This document shows positions 38,323 to 47,634 of a stretch of DNA of 64,000 nt, one piece after another (the first letter of the stretch is position 1; each line of letters starts with the position of its first letter). Under the pieces are notes generated by a model. That model was not told where the DNA came from, did no database searches, and was given only the letters and a program-made list of their open reading frames with translations. The position numbers were made by a program, and so were the translations under genes. The stretch comes from Actinomycetes bacterium (lineage in GTDB: Bacteria > Actinomycetota > Actinomycetes > Propionibacteriales > Propionibacteriaceae), in assembly GCA_023458095.1 (NCBI GenBank), contig JAEXAS010000015.1, forward strand, positions 3,972 to 67,971. The letters run 5' to 3'.

Positions 38323-40431
38323 TCAGGAAGTCGCAGCCAACAACTGCCGCAGGGTCTTCTTCAGGTCGGCGATCTCGTCGCGCAGCCGTGCCGCGACCTC
38401 GAACTGCAACTCCGCGGCAGCGGCATGCATCTGGTCGGTGAGTTCGCTGATCAAGGACGCCAGCTCGGCCGCCGGCATGTCCCCCAGATCCCGAACTGTC
38501 CCTTCGACCGCCGCAGGTGCTGCTTTGGCTGAGCCCTTGGCGCCGGCGCGGCTGACCAGGGCTGCGGTGTCGGCGTCCTCGCGCGCCAGCAGATCGGTGA
38601 GGTCGGCGATCTTCTTGCGCAAGGGCTGCGGATCGATGCCGTGTTCGGTGTTGTAGGCAACCTGCTTGGCGCGCCGGCGATTGGTCTCGTCGATCGCCGC
38701 CGCCATCGAGGGCGTGATCTTGTCGGCATACATGTGGACCTGGCCCTCCACATTTCGGGCAGCCCGCCCGATGGTCTGAATCAGCGAACGCTCCGAGCGG
38801 AGGAATCCCTCCTTGTCGGCGTCCAGAATCGACACCAGGCTCACTTCCGGCAGATCCAATCCCTCGCGCAGCAGATTGATTCCGACCAACACGTCGAACA
38901 TGCCCAGCCGCAGTTCGCGCAGCAGTTCGATGCGGCGCAGAGTATCGACCTCCGAGTGCAGGTAACGGGTACGCACCCCATTCTCCAGCAGATAGTCGGT
39001 GAGGTCCTCGGCCATCTTCTTGGTCAAGGTGGTGACCAGCACCCGCTGGTCAGCCGCAGCGCGCACCCGGATCTCCGCCATGAGATCGTCGATCTGGCCC
39101 TTGGTGGGCTTGAGCACGATCTCGGGGTCGACCAAACCCGTCGGACGGATCAGTTGCTCCACAATGCCGTCGGCTTTGGCCATCTCATAGGGGCCCGGCG
39201 TGGCGGAAAGGTAGACGGTCTGACCGATGCGCTCGACGAATTCCTCCCACCGCAACGGACGGTTGTCCATCGCAGAGGGCAATCGGAATCCGTGCTCCAC
39301 CAAGGTGCGCTTGCGCGACATGTCGCCTTCGTACATGCCACCGATCTGCGGCACAGTGACGTGGGATTCATCGATGACCAGCACGAAGTCCTCGGCGAAG
39401 TAGTCCAGCAGACAGTTCGGGGCGGTTCCGGGGCCACGTCCGTCGATGTGACGGGAGTAGTTCTCGATCCCCGAGCAGGTACCGATCTGGCGCATCATTT
39501 CGATGTCGTAGCCGGTCCGCATCCGGAGACGCTGTGCCTCCAACAATTTGTTCTCGGCGTTCAGTTCGACCAGCCGGGCGTCCAGTTCCTGTTCGATCTC
39601 GCCGATGGCCCGTTCCATGCGTTCAGGCCCGGCTACATAGTGCGAGGCGGGAAAGATGTACACCTCAGTGTCGGTGCTCAACACTGCACCGCTGACCGGG
39701 TGCATCGTCGACAGGGCTTCGATCTCGTCGCCGAACAACTCGATACGCACGGCGTGTTCCTCATACATCGGGAACACCTCCACCGTGTCACCACGCACCC
39801 GGAAGGTCCCCCGGGTCCCGGCCAGGTCATTGCGGACGTACTGGATGTCCACCAGCCGCCGTAGCAAGGTGTCCCGGTCACACTGCTCCCCCACCCGCAG
39901 CCGGATCATGCGATCCACATATTCCTGCGGGGTACCCAAGCCGTAGATGGCCGATACCGTGGCGACCACGATGACATCGCGACGGGTGAGCAGCGAGTTG
40001 GTGGCCGAGTGGCGTAGCCGCTCGACCTCCTCATTGAGCGAGGAGTCCTTCTCGATGTAGGTGTCGGTCTGCGGTACGTAGGCCTCAGGTTGGTAGTAGT
40101 CGTAGTAGGAGACGAAATACTCCACCGCGTTCTGGGGGAAGAACTGCCGCAGCTCGTTAGCGAACTGGGCCGCAAGGGTCTTATTGGGCTGCATCACCAG
40201 CATCGGACGCTGCAGACGTTCAGCCAGCCAGGCGACCGTCGCCGTCTTGCCGGTGCCGGTGGCACCGAGCAGCACAACATGCTGCTGCCCGGCCTTCAGT
40301 CGGGCTTCTAGGTCGTCGATGGCGGCCGGCTGGTCACCGGCCGGCTCAAAATCGGCGACGACCTCCAACGGCGCCACCCGGCGCTGCACATCACTCACTG
40401 GTCGCACGTCAGCAAGCTTAGGTGTCGGCAC
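38323..40431 (-). CDS. uvrB: UvrB, excinuclease helicase-like subunit
   Basis: About 702 residues. Walker [17 protein letters not shown], the beta-hairpin [37 protein letters not shown], helicase motif [13 protein letters not shown] [15 protein letters not shown], and the C-terminal UVR motif ([17 protein letters not shown]). It verifies damage and recruits UvrC. Start is uncertain: GTG at 40431 has GGGAG 5 nt upstream, while GTG at 40407 gives the conserved family start MRPVSD. The frame runs open into coaE beyond this. Confidence 0.95.
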   Translation of the reverse strand: MPTPKLADVRPVSDVQRRVAPLEVVADFEPAGDQPAAIDDLEARLKAGQQHVVLLGATGTGKTATVAWLAERLQRPMLVMQPNKTLAAQFANELRQFFPQNAVEYFVSYYDYYQPEAYVPQTDTYIEKDSSLNEEVERLRHSATNSLLTRRDVIVVATVSAIYGLGTPQEYVDRMIRLRVGEQCDRDTLLRRLVDIQYVRNDLAGTRGTFRVRGDTVEVFPMYEEHAVRIELFGDEIEALSTMHPVSGAVLSTDTEVYIFPASHYVAGPERMERAIGEIEQELDARLVELNAENKLLEAQRLRMRTGYDIEMMRQIGTCSGIENYSRHIDGRGPGTAPNCLLDYFAEDFVLVIDESHVTVPQIGGMYEGDMSRKRTLVEHGFRLPSAMDNRPLRWEEFVERIGQTVYLSATPGPYEMAKADGIVEQLIRPTGLVDPEIVLKPTKGQIDDLMAEIRVRAAADQRVLVTTLTKKMAEDLTDYLLENGVRTRYLHSEVDTLRRIELLRELRLGMFDVLVGINLLREGLDLPEVSLVSILDADKEGFLRSERSLIQTIGRAARNVEGQVHMYADKITPSMAAAIDETNRRRAKQVAYNTEHGIDPQPLRKKIADLTDLLAREDADTAALVSRAGAKGSAKAAPAAVEGTVRDLGDMPAAELASLISELTDQMHAAAAELQFEVAARLRDEIADLKKTLRQLLAATS

Positions 40432-40457
40432 TGACACTCCCGGTTTGTCCAACCGAA

Positions 40458-41054
40458 TCAGGCTGATCCGCGCAGCTTCTCCCACTCCTGGTCCACCTGC
40501 TGACGCAACTGATCGGCGCTGCCGTCGTTAGCCAGCACCACATCGGCCACAGCCAAGCGCTGCGCGCGGGAGGCCTGTGCCTGCATTCGAGCCTGCGCCT
40601 CGGCCGGCGACAGGCCGTCGCGTTCCTGCAGCCGGGCTCGTTGCACAGCCGGGTCTACATCGACGACCCACACCTGGTCGAAGGCATCACTTTGCCCCGT
40701 CTCCACCAGCAGCGGGATCACCTGGACCACCACGCTGCCCGGCGCAGCGGCCGCGCTCAGCTCAGCGGCCCGCGCCCGGACTGCGGGATGAATGATCGCC
40801 TCCAGATCGCGGCGCGCCTGAGGATCATCGAAGATGATGCTCCCCAGAGCGGCACGGTTCAAGGAGCCGTCGGCAGCAAGCATCTGCTCACCGAAACGCG
40901 CGATCACCGCACGCAAGCCAGCACTTCCGGGCGCGACCGCCTCACGCGCCAGCAGGTCGGAGTCGATGATGACCGCTCCTCGTTCGGCGAGCCGGTCAGC
41001 CACTGTCGATTTTCCCGAGGCGATCCCGCCGGTCAACCCGATTCGGGTCACCAT
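40458..41054 (-). CDS. coaE: Dephospho-CoA kinase
   Basis: 198 residues. P-loop [17 protein letters not shown], then [15 protein letters not shown] and [20 protein letters not shown]. Phosphorylates the 3'-OH of dephospho-CoA, the last step of CoA synthesis. The ATG at 41054 has GGGAGGA 6 nt upstream; the open frame above it is not conserved. Located between rpsA and uvrB as in many Actinobacteria. Confidence 0.95.
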   Translation of the reverse strand: MVTRIGLTGGIASGKSTVADRLAERGAVIIDSDLLAREAVAPGSAGLRAVIARFGEQMLAADGSLNRAALGSIIFDDPQARRDLEAIIHPAVRARAAELSAAAAPGSVVVQVIPLLVETGQSDAFDQVWVVDVDPAVQRARLQERDGLSPAEAQARMQAQASRAQRLAVADVVLANDGSADQLRQQVDQEWEKLRGSA

Positions 41055-41170
41055 GGCCGTCCTCCCACCGGGTGGTCCATGAGAGTCGTTGCCACAGTCC
41101 CCGACCCGGCATCGCCGGTCGTGCAGTGCGGAAAGCTCATATCGATCTCCCTCGTGGATGGCTTTGAGCC

Positions 41171-41194
41171 TGCCAGCCGCCGGAGGGGCTGGCA
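41171..41194. repeat. Small hairpin in the rpsA-coaE interval
   Basis: TGCCAGCC (41171-41178) and GGCTGGCA (41187-41194), 8-bp perfect stem with an 8-nt loop, beyond the rpsA terminator. It could be a second terminator or part of the coaE leader. The rest of 41055-41258 shows no coding frame. Confidence 0.5.
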
Positions 41195-41210
41195 ACCCGC
41201 CGCGGACACA

Positions 41211-41244
41211 GAAATGGCCACCACCTCACGGTGGTGGCCATTTC
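41211..41244 (-). terminator. Strong hairpin terminator after rpsA
   Basis: GAAATGGCCACCACC (41211-41225) pairs perfectly with GGTGGTGGCCATTTC (41230-41244) around a 4-nt loop, 14 nt beyond the rpsA stop. A 15-bp stem of this kind is a confident terminator despite the lack of a U-tract. Confidence 0.8.
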
Positions 41245-41258
41245 GGCGTCTAGCCCGA

Positions 41259-42716
41259 TCAGCGGCTGCCGGTCAGCTTCTCCCGAAGCGCCTGCAGCGC
41301 CTCATCAGAGGCGAGCGAACCCTCCGGTGCGGCCTCGTCGGCTCCACCAGCGGAGTACGCGGCGGTGTTGGCCTCGTCGACCGCAGCCTGCACATCGGCA
41401 GCCTCGGCCTCCTCGACCTGCTTCTTGTGAGCCAGCCAGCGGGCCTGAGCCTCGGCGTACTGCTGCTCCCAGGCGCGCTGCTGCTCCTCGAAGCCGGGCT
41501 TCCACTCCTGGGTCTCGGGATCGAAACCTTCGGGGTAGATGTAGTTGCCCTGATCGTCGTAGGAAGCGGTCATGCCGTACAGCGCCGGATCGAAGTCGTC
41601 CGCAGCGATGTCGACACCCTCGTTGGCCTGCTTGAGGCTGAGGCTGATGCGGCGACGCTCCAGATCGATGTCGATGATCTTGACCATGACCTCGTCGTTG
41701 ACCGTGACGACCTGCTCGGGGATCTCCACGTGACGCTCGGCCAGTTCGGAGACGTGCACCAAGCCCTCGATGCCCTCTTCCACCCGGACGAACGCGCCGA
41801 AGGGCACCAACTTGGTGACCTTGCCAGCCACGATCTGACCGATCTGGTGGGTACGAGCGAAGGTCTGCCAGGGATCTTCCTGGGTCGCCTTGAGCGACAG
41901 CGACACGCGCTCGCGGTCCATATCGACATCCAGCACCTCGACGGTGACCTCGTCGCCGACCTCGACAACCTCAGAGGGATGATCGATGTGCTTCCAGCTC
42001 AACTCGGAGACGTGCACCAGACCGTCCACGCCGCCCAGATCGACGAAGGCGCCGAAGTTGACGATGGAGGAAACGACACCCTTGCGGATCTGGCCCTTGG
42101 TGAGCTGATTGAGGAAGGTGTGACGAACCTCGGACTGGGTCTGCTCCAGCCAAGCACGGCGGGAAAGGACCACATTGTTGCGGTTCTTGTCCAGCTCGAT
42201 GATCTTGGCTTCCAGCTCCATGCCGACGTAGGGCTGCAGGTCGCGAACCCGACGCATCTCCACCAACGAAGCCGGCAGGAAGCCGCGCAGGCCGATATCG
42301 ATGATCAGACCGCCCTTGACGACCTCGATCACCCGACCGGTGACGACGCCGTCCTCTTCCTTGACCTTCTCGATCTGGCCCCAGGCGCGTTCGTACTGAG
42401 CGCGCTTCTTGGACAGGATCAGACGACCTTCTTTGTCTTCCTTCTGCTGAACCAAGGCCTCGATCTCATCGCCGACGCTGACCACATCGAATGGGTCGAC
42501 ATCATGTTTGATGGAGAGTTCCTTGGAAGGGATGACGCCTTCGGTCTTGTAGCCGATGTCGAGCAGGACCTCGTCCCGATCAACCTTGACGACTGTTCCG
42601 GTGACGATGTCACCGTCATTGAAGTATTTGATAGTGGCGTCGACTGCTTCGAGGAAGGCTTCGGGCGATCCGAAATCGTCCACTGCGACGCTGAGTGTTG
42701 CCTCAGGAGAGGTCAT
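41259..42716 (-). CDS. rpsA: 30S ribosomal protein S1
   Basis: 485 residues with four S1 RNA-binding repeats, at roughly residues 35-105, 120-190, 205-275 and 290-360 (for example GDIVTGTVVKVDRDEVLLDI, GLIIDIGLRGFLPASLVEM, GAFVDLGGVDGLVHVSEL, GAFVRVEEGIEGLVHVSEL). Actinobacterial S1 carries four rather than six repeats. An acidic Ala/Glu-rich C-terminal tail follows. It brings mRNA to the ribosome; GGAG is about 9 nt before the ATG. Confidence 0.97.
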   Translation of the reverse strand: MTSPEATLSVAVDDFGSPEAFLEAVDATIKYFNDGDIVTGTVVKVDRDEVLLDIGYKTEGVIPSKELSIKHDVDPFDVVSVGDEIEALVQQKEDKEGRLILSKKRAQYERAWGQIEKVKEEDGVVTGRVIEVVKGGLIIDIGLRGFLPASLVEMRRVRDLQPYVGMELEAKIIELDKNRNNVVLSRRAWLEQTQSEVRHTFLNQLTKGQIRKGVVSSIVNFGAFVDLGGVDGLVHVSELSWKHIDHPSEVVEVGDEVTVEVLDVDMDRERVSLSLKATQEDPWQTFARTHQIGQIVAGKVTKLVPFGAFVRVEEGIEGLVHVSELAERHVEIPEQVVTVNDEVMVKIIDIDLERRRISLSLKQANEGVDIAADDFDPALYGMTASYDDQGNYIYPEGFDPETQEWKPGFEEQQRAWEQQYAEAQARWLAHKKQVEEAEAADVQAAVDEANTAAYSAGGADEAAPEGSLASDEALQALREKLTGSR

Positions 42717-42950
42717 GTAGTAGGGCTCCGATGGGTTGGTCTCTTCAGGTGGTCACACTGCAACCATTGCTTTGATACAGATGTGGTCCAGGCTGACCTG
42801 GGCTGGTCCGCACGAAAGCGCGCTGACCCACTAGGTCTGAGGTCATGCCGGTCGTAGTGCAACCGACAGCCTATCGATCCGCGCCACAAAGGGTCAATCC
42901 GGGCAGCCGCACCGGGGTTAGGCTGTCCCCAAGCCAAAGGAGGACCACCG
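42717..42950. promoter_or_regulatory. Divergent promoter region, rpsA / maltokinase-cap-like gene
   Basis: 234 bp with no coding frame. On the plus strand TAGGCT (42919-42924) is a possible -10, 26 nt before the ATG at 42951, with no good -35. AAAGGAGG at 42937-42944 is a near-perfect ribosome-binding site for the plus-strand gene. No distinct rpsA promoter stands out. Confidence 0.35.
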
Positions 42951-43523
42951 ATGAGCGGTATCGCCATCATCCACGATGCCACCCTGACCCCCACCAAGCT
43001 GGAACTGCTGGCCACCTGGTTGCCGAAACAGCCCTGGTTCGAAGGTTCCGCCGACGATCTGGAACGCATCGCCGGATTCCGCCTGGTCGACCCCGACGGC
43101 GAAGTCGGCATCGACACCATGCTGGTGCGATCAGCCGGAGTCGTCTATCAGGTTCCACTCACCTACCGCGCCGCGCCTCTGGAAGATGCCGAATCAGCAT
43201 TGATCGGCACGATGGAGCATTCGGTGCTGGGCACCCGTTACACCTATGACGCGGTCGCCGATCCGGTCTATCTGGTCGAGTTGATGCGGGTCATCCACGA
43301 AGCCGACAACGAGGCCGACCTGTCCCGCGGAGAGAAGACCATGACGGTACGCGGCTCCGGAATCGTGCCGGTCGCCAACGCGGCCGGCGAAATGATGCGG
43401 GTCATTCGAGTCCTGGACGGCAGCCACGTGCCGCCCGCCCCGCCGACTCCGCTCGGCTGGCTCACCGGCCGCTGGACCGACGCGGACGGCGAGCATGAGC
43501 AGATTCTGGTGACTCTGCGCTGA
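42951..43523 (+). CDS. Maltokinase N-terminal cap-like protein without a kinase domain
   Basis: 190 residues. IHDATLTPTKLELLATWLPK, PWFEG and GFRLVDPDGEVGIDTMLV match the N-terminal cap region of maltokinases (often annotated as 1,4-alpha-glucan branching protein). The middle part (TMEHSVLGTRYTYDAVADPVY) also fits, but the aminoglycoside-kinase-like domain that normally follows is absent; the protein ends about 100 residues later in WLTGRWTDADGEHEQILVTL. It cannot phosphorylate maltose by itself. No trehalose/maltose genes are nearby. The ATG has AAAGGAGG 6 nt upstream. Confidence 0.75.
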   Translation: MSGIAIIHDATLTPTKLELLATWLPKQPWFEGSADDLERIAGFRLVDPDGEVGIDTMLVRSAGVVYQVPLTYRAAPLEDAESALIGTMEHSVLGTRYTYDAVADPVYLVELMRVIHEADNEADLSRGEKTMTVRGSGIVPVANAAGEMMRVIRVLDGSHVPPAPPTPLGWLTGRWTDADGEHEQILVTLR

Positions 43524-43542
43524 TCGGGCCCAACGACTGCGG

Positions 43543-46242
43543 CTAGTGGGCTGCAGCGTGCCAGGACGCCCCGGTTCCCACCGACACCTCCAGGGGCACC
43601 GTCATCTCGACGGCGTGCCCCATCTGTTCCCGCACCATGGCTTCCAGTTCGTCGCGCTCGGCAGCCACCACTTCGAAAACCAATTCGTCGTGAACTTGCA
43701 GCAGCATGCGGCTGCGCATCCGGCGAGTGTGGAGTTGGTCGGCGACCTTCAACATCGCCACCTTGATGATGTCGGCTGCCGATCCTTGAATCGGGGCATT
43801 CAGCGCGGCCCGCTCGGCCATTTCGCGCCGCTGCCGGTTCGATGAGTTGAGATCGGGCAGATAGCGACGTCGTCCCAGCATCGTCTGAGTGAAGCCGGTC
43901 TTGCGCGCCTGCGCCACGATTTGTTGCAGATAATCGCGCACATGCCCGAATCGCTCGAAGTACTCCTCCATCAGGCCGCGAGCCTCGGAGACCTCGACTC
44001 CCAACTGCTGACTGAGTCCATAGGCGCTCAGTCCGTAGGCCAGCCCGTAGTTCATCGCCTTGATCCGGGCGCGTTGAGCGCCGGAGACCGCATCGGCCGG
44101 CACCCCGAACACCCGTGAGGCCATCATGGTGTGAAAGTCCTGACCGCTGCTGAAGGCCTCGATCAGTCCCGCATCGGCGGATTGGTCGGCCATGATCCGC
44201 ATCTCGATTTGGGAGTAGTCCGCGGTGAGCATGGTCTCGAACCCTTCGCCCGCGACGAAGGCCTCCCGGATCCGACGGCCGGCATCGGTACGGATCGGGA
44301 TGTTCTGCAGGTTCGGATCCGTGGAGGACAACCGCCCGGTCGCGGCGATGGTCTGCAGGTAGGTGGTGTGGATGCGTCCATCGTCGGAAATCGCCTTCTG
44401 CAGGCCCTCGACGGTCTGGCGCAGTTTGGTCTGATCGCGGTACCGCAGCAGGTGAGCCAGGAAGGGATGCTCTGTGCTGGCGTAGAGCGCCTCCAAGGAT
44501 TCCGCATCGGTGGTGTAGCCGGTCTGGGTGCGCCGAGTCTTGGGCATTCCCAACTCCTCGAACAACACCGCCTGCAGTTGCTTGGGCGAGCCCAGATTCA
44601 CGTGGTGGCCCAACACCTGGAAAGCCTCGGCCTCAGCGGCATTCACCGCGGCGTCGAAATCCTGATGTAGCCGCACGAGATGGTCGGTGTCCACAGCGAT
44701 CCCGGTGCGTTCCATGCCCGCCAGGCAGGTCGTCAGGGGCAGTTCCACGCTCTGGAGCAGGTCGGCCACCCCTTGGGATTCCAGTTCGGCATCCAAGACC
44801 TGCGCCAGATCGATCACCGCTCGCGCCCGCACCATCGCCTCGGTGCCGGTCTGATCAGTATCGAAATCGAATGCGGCCTGATCGCTGTCATCGGCACCGG
44901 TACCGGACCCGCTGAGCTCTCGATGCAGATGTCGGGCACACAGATCAGCCAGGTCATACACCCTTTGATCAGGACGCAGCAGATAGGCGGCCAGGTGCGT
45001 ATCGCTGACCAGGCCTCGCAGTTCCCAGCCCCGTGCCCACACGGACAGCAGCGGCCCCTTGGCGTCGTGGATGACCTTCGCCGCGCTCTCATCGGCCAGC
45101 CACGCCGCTAACGCCTTATCGTCGGCGACCGACAACTCGGTCACGTCGATCCAGGCTGCGGCACCGTCAGCACAGGCCAGGGCCAGCCCCGAGATGTCGC
45201 CGGTCCCGGCGCGCCAGCGTCCGCTCACATCCATCCCCACGGTGCCCTGGGCATGTTGGGCGAGCCACGGCCCCACCTGCCCTGGGCACAGGACTTCGCC
45301 GTCCACCTCAAAGCCACCTTCGTTGGCGGGCTCGGTGTTGGGCAGCGCCTCGGCCAGGCGTTCGCGCAGCACGCGGAACTCCAGTCCGTTGAACAACGTG
45401 TTCACCGCCTCGGCGTCCCAATTCTGGCGTGCCAACTCAGCCACGGTGACCGGAAGGTCGAGATCGCCGACCAGCGCGTTGAGTTCCCGGTTGCGGGTCA
45501 CATCCGCGAGATGATCTCGCAGGGATTGCCCGGCCTTGCCCGGCACCTCGGCCACATGCCGCAGCAGGTTCTCCAGACCGTCATAGCTGGTCAGCCATTT
45601 GGCGGCGGTCTTGGGCCCCACCCCCGGCACTCCGGGCAGGTTGTCACTGGTCTCACCGACCAGCGCGGCCAACTCCGGATAGCGCTGCGGGGGAACCAGG
45701 TACTTCTCGGTCACCGCCACGGGGGTCAGCCGAGCCAGATCCGAAACGCCCTTCTTGGGGTACAACACAGTGACCTGGTCAGTGACCAGTTGCAGGGTGT
45801 CACGGTCGCCTGTGCAGATCAGCACCTTCTGCCCAGCGGCACTCGCCTGGCGGGCCAGCGTCGCGATGATGTCGTCGGCCTCGAAACCGGGGAGTTCGAC
45901 ATGGACGATGTTCATCGCGTCCAGAACTTCCTTGATGAGTTCCACCTGGCCGCGGAACTCCTCCGGAGAGGTGGCCCGGTTGGCCTTGTAGTCGGGGTAC
46001 TGATCGGTGCGGAAGGTGTGCCGCGACACATCGAAGGCCACCGCCAGGTGCGTGGGACGTTCGTCGCGAAGCACATTGATCAGCATCGAGGTGAATCCGT
46101 AGACCGCATTGGTCGACTGCCCGGTGCTGGTCGCAAAGTTCTCCACGGGCAGGGCGAAAAACGCCCGATAGGCCACCGAATGTCCATCGATCAGCAGCAA
46201 CGTGTCCGGGTCGTCGCCGTTGGCGTGGGGCAGGGTCGTCAC
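43543..46242 (-). CDS. polA: DNA polymerase I
   Basis: 899 residues. N-terminal 5'-3' exonuclease (LLLIDGHSVAYRAFFAL, DRDTLQLV, GVPGVGPKTAAKWL), a central region in place of the proofreading domain whose exonuclease motifs are not recognisable, and the C-terminal polymerase: motif A TADYSQIEMRIMAD, motif B RARIKAMNYGLAYG, motif C LLQVHDELVFEV. It fills gaps and removes RNA primers. Lack of 3'-5' proofreading is usual for actinobacterial PolA. Start is GTG at 46242. A TAGAGT box 8 nt upstream may mark a near-leaderless promoter. Confidence 0.96.
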   Translation of the reverse strand: MTTLPHANGDDPDTLLLIDGHSVAYRAFFALPVENFATSTGQSTNAVYGFTSMLINVLRDERPTHLAVAFDVSRHTFRTDQYPDYKANRATSPEEFRGQVELIKEVLDAMNIVHVELPGFEADDIIATLARQASAAGQKVLICTGDRDTLQLVTDQVTVLYPKKGVSDLARLTPVAVTEKYLVPPQRYPELAALVGETSDNLPGVPGVGPKTAAKWLTSYDGLENLLRHVAEVPGKAGQSLRDHLADVTRNRELNALVGDLDLPVTVAELARQNWDAEAVNTLFNGLEFRVLRERLAEALPNTEPANEGGFEVDGEVLCPGQVGPWLAQHAQGTVGMDVSGRWRAGTGDISGLALACADGAAAWIDVTELSVADDKALAAWLADESAAKVIHDAKGPLLSVWARGWELRGLVSDTHLAAYLLRPDQRVYDLADLCARHLHRELSGSGTGADDSDQAAFDFDTDQTGTEAMVRARAVIDLAQVLDAELESQGVADLLQSVELPLTTCLAGMERTGIAVDTDHLVRLHQDFDAAVNAAEAEAFQVLGHHVNLGSPKQLQAVLFEELGMPKTRRTQTGYTTDAESLEALYASTEHPFLAHLLRYRDQTKLRQTVEGLQKAISDDGRIHTTYLQTIAATGRLSSTDPNLQNIPIRTDAGRRIREAFVAGEGFETMLTADYSQIEMRIMADQSADAGLIEAFSSGQDFHTMMASRVFGVPADAVSGAQRARIKAMNYGLAYGLSAYGLSQQLGVEVSEARGLMEEYFERFGHVRDYLQQIVAQARKTGFTQTMLGRRRYLPDLNSSNRQRREMAERAALNAPIQGSAADIIKVAMLKVADQLHTRRMRSRMLLQVHDELVFEVVAAERDELEAMVREQMGHAVEMTVPLEVSVGTGASWHAAAH

Positions 46243-46302
46243 AATCCGGAACTCTACCGCCGCGGGCTGACTGTGCTGCCGGTGGTGTGTCAGGGTTGCC
46301 TG

Positions 46303-46710
46303 GTGAATGTACCGGACTGGTTTGCAGGATTACGCAGCCCCTTGGACGACAAGATGGGCACCGAGTGGCTCGAGATCACTCCAACCCGGGCCGTGGCCCG
46401 CTGTCCGGTGGCCGGCAACACGCAACCCTTCGGCCTGTGGCATGGCGGCGCCTCCTGCGTGTTGGCCGAGAGCCTGGCATCGATGGCCGCCGCGGCCGAT
46501 GTCGGCCCCGACGGCACCGTGACCGGCGTCGACTTGAATGCGACCCATCTGCGCAGTGCCCGCGAAGGTTGGATCACCGGCACCGCCACCGCAATCCGGG
46601 TGGGCGGCACCCTGGCCACCTATGACGTCGACCTGGTCCATGACAGCGGCGAGCAGATCTGTGCAGCCCGGGTGACGGTCTACCTACGCAGACCGCGATC
46701 GCAGGGCTGA
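46303..46710 (+). CDS. Hotdog-fold PaaI-type thioesterase
   Basis: 135 residues. The hotdog signature GNTQPFGLWHGGASCVLAES, with GLWHGG as the catalytic turn and the following central helix, marks a PaaI/MenI-like acyl-CoA thioesterase. GMDLNATHLRSA is represented by GVDLNATHLRSAREG. Start is GTG at 46303 with AGGG 7 nt upstream; the longer open frame upstream is an antisense shadow of polA. Homologues cleave 1,4-dihydroxy-2-naphthoyl-CoA or phenylacetyl-CoA-type substrates; the substrate here is unknown. Divergent from polA and convergent with pdtaR. Confidence 0.85.
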   Translation: MNVPDWFAGLRSPLDDKMGTEWLEITPTRAVARCPVAGNTQPFGLWHGGASCVLAESLASMAAAADVGPDGTVTGVDLNATHLRSAREGWITGTATAIRVGGTLATYDVDLVHDSGEQICAARVTVYLRRPRSQG

Positions 46711-46729
46711 TTCGCCCCGCGAGAATCGA

Positions 46730-47350
46730 TCAGGATCGAGCTTTGCCGCTCTTGGAGTGCTCGATGACACCCTCGGCGACTTCGCGCATCGACTTGCGAA
46801 GGTCCATCGCGGTCTTTTGAATCCACCGGAAGGCCTCCGGCTCGGTCAGCCCCAGGCCCTCCTGCAGCAGACCCTTGGCCTGATCAACGGCCTTGCGGGA
46901 GGCGAACCGCTCCTCCAAGTCGCTGACTTCGGCCTCGACCGCCCGAATCTCGGCGAAGCGACCCATGGCGATCTCGATGGCGGGAACCACATCGGAAGCA
47001 TCGAACGGTTTGACGACATAGGCCATGGCGCCGGCATCGCGGGCCCGCTCAACCAGTTCGCGTTGGCTGAAGGCGGTCAGCATCACCACCGGAGCGATGC
47101 GCTCCTCGGCGATCTGGGCGGCGGCGGTGATGCCGTCCATCTTCGGCATCTTGACGTCCATGACGACTAGGTCTGGAGTGAGCTCACGGGCCAGCCGAAG
47201 GGCTTCTTCACCGTCGGAGGCCTCAGCAACGACCTGATAGCCCTCCTCGGTCAGCAGCTCAACCAGGTCCAGCCGGATGACTGCTTCGTCCTCGGCAACC
47301 AGGACTCGCAGGCTCGATTTGGGCTGCACATCGTCGGGAGCGTCCGCCAT
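46730..47350 (-). CDS. pdtaR: ANTAR-domain response regulator (PdtaR-like)
   Basis: 206 residues. Receiver domain (VLVAEDEAVIRLDLVELL; phospho-acceptor Asp in LVVMDVKMPKMDG; Thr/Lys switch in MLTAFSQ and YVVKPF) and a C-terminal ANTAR RNA-binding domain (KAVDQAKGLLQEGLGLTEPEAFRWIQ). In mycobacteria PdtaR acts by binding paired-loop RNAs to prevent termination. Start 47350 has AGGA 9 nt upstream; an earlier ATG at 47359 overlaps that site. Its sensor kinase is not in the window. Confidence 0.9.
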   Translation of the reverse strand: MADAPDDVQPKSSLRVLVAEDEAVIRLDLVELLTEEGYQVVAEASDGEEALRLARELTPDLVVMDVKMPKMDGITAAAQIAEERIAPVVMLTAFSQRELVERARDAGAMAYVVKPFDASDVVPAIEIAMGRFAEIRAVEAEVSDLEERFASRKAVDQAKGLLQEGLGLTEPEAFRWIQKTAMDLRKSMREVAEGVIEHSKSGKARS

Positions 47351-47451
47351 GATCACCATTCCTGCTGGTCGTCGTTGTCACATTATGTGTCCCTGAGCGT
47401 ACCGTGCGTGCAACCCTTGGCACCAAGTTGTGGCAGAATCGGTCAGGCCCT

Positions 47452-47534
47452 GCCGGGGTGGCGGAATGGTATACGCGGACGGCTCAAACCCGTCTGCCCA
47501 ATTGGGCGTAGGGGTTCGACTCCCCTCCTCGGCA
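47452..47534 (+). tRNA. tRNA-Leu (CAA)
   Basis: Acceptor GCCGGGG (47452-47458) pairs with CCTCGGC (47527-47533), discriminator A at 47534. The anticodon loop CTCAAAC sits on a GACGG/CCGTC stem, giving CAA (reads UUG). A long variable arm (GCCC AATT GGGC) and T-arm AGGGG-TTCGACT-CCCCT complete a class II tRNA. CCA is not encoded. Confidence 0.95.
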
Positions 47535-47540
47535 CAACAG

Positions 47541-47562
47541 GGCGGTGGTGACACCGCCTTTC
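47541..47562 (+). terminator. Terminator after tRNA-Leu
   Basis: GGCGGTG (47541-47547) and CACCGCC (47552-47558) with a 4-nt loop, followed by TTTCC, 6 nt after the tRNA. It is also the first, diverged copy of the repeat array that follows. Confidence 0.65.
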
Positions 47563-47634
47563 CTTGGTAGCTGCGCGGTGGTCACCGCCATTCAATGGCA
47601 ACTGCGCGGTGGTCACACCGCCATTCAATGGCAA
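47541..47634. repeat. Three tandem hairpin repeats behind tRNA-Leu
   Basis: Units at 47541-47570 (diverged), 47571-47601 and 47602-47634. The last two are identical except for a 2-nt AC insertion. Each has a GGTGGT(CA)CACC-type palindrome; the last two also have GCCATT-C-AATGGC. The last unit extends into the 3' end of the hydrolase gene on the other strand and encodes its final residue and stop. Confidence 0.8.

Noticed and set aside
40641..42857. 738-codon open frame opposite coaE and rpsA
   Set aside because: Leu/Asp-rich shadow of the S1 repeats that spans two real genes and the terminator between them.
47417..47439. TTGGCA and CAGAAT as a tRNA-Leu promoter
   Set aside because: The spacer is only 11 bp.
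47541..47634. Repeat array considered as a CRISPR
   Set aside because: Units are directly abutting with no spacers, only three copies and no cas genes nearby.
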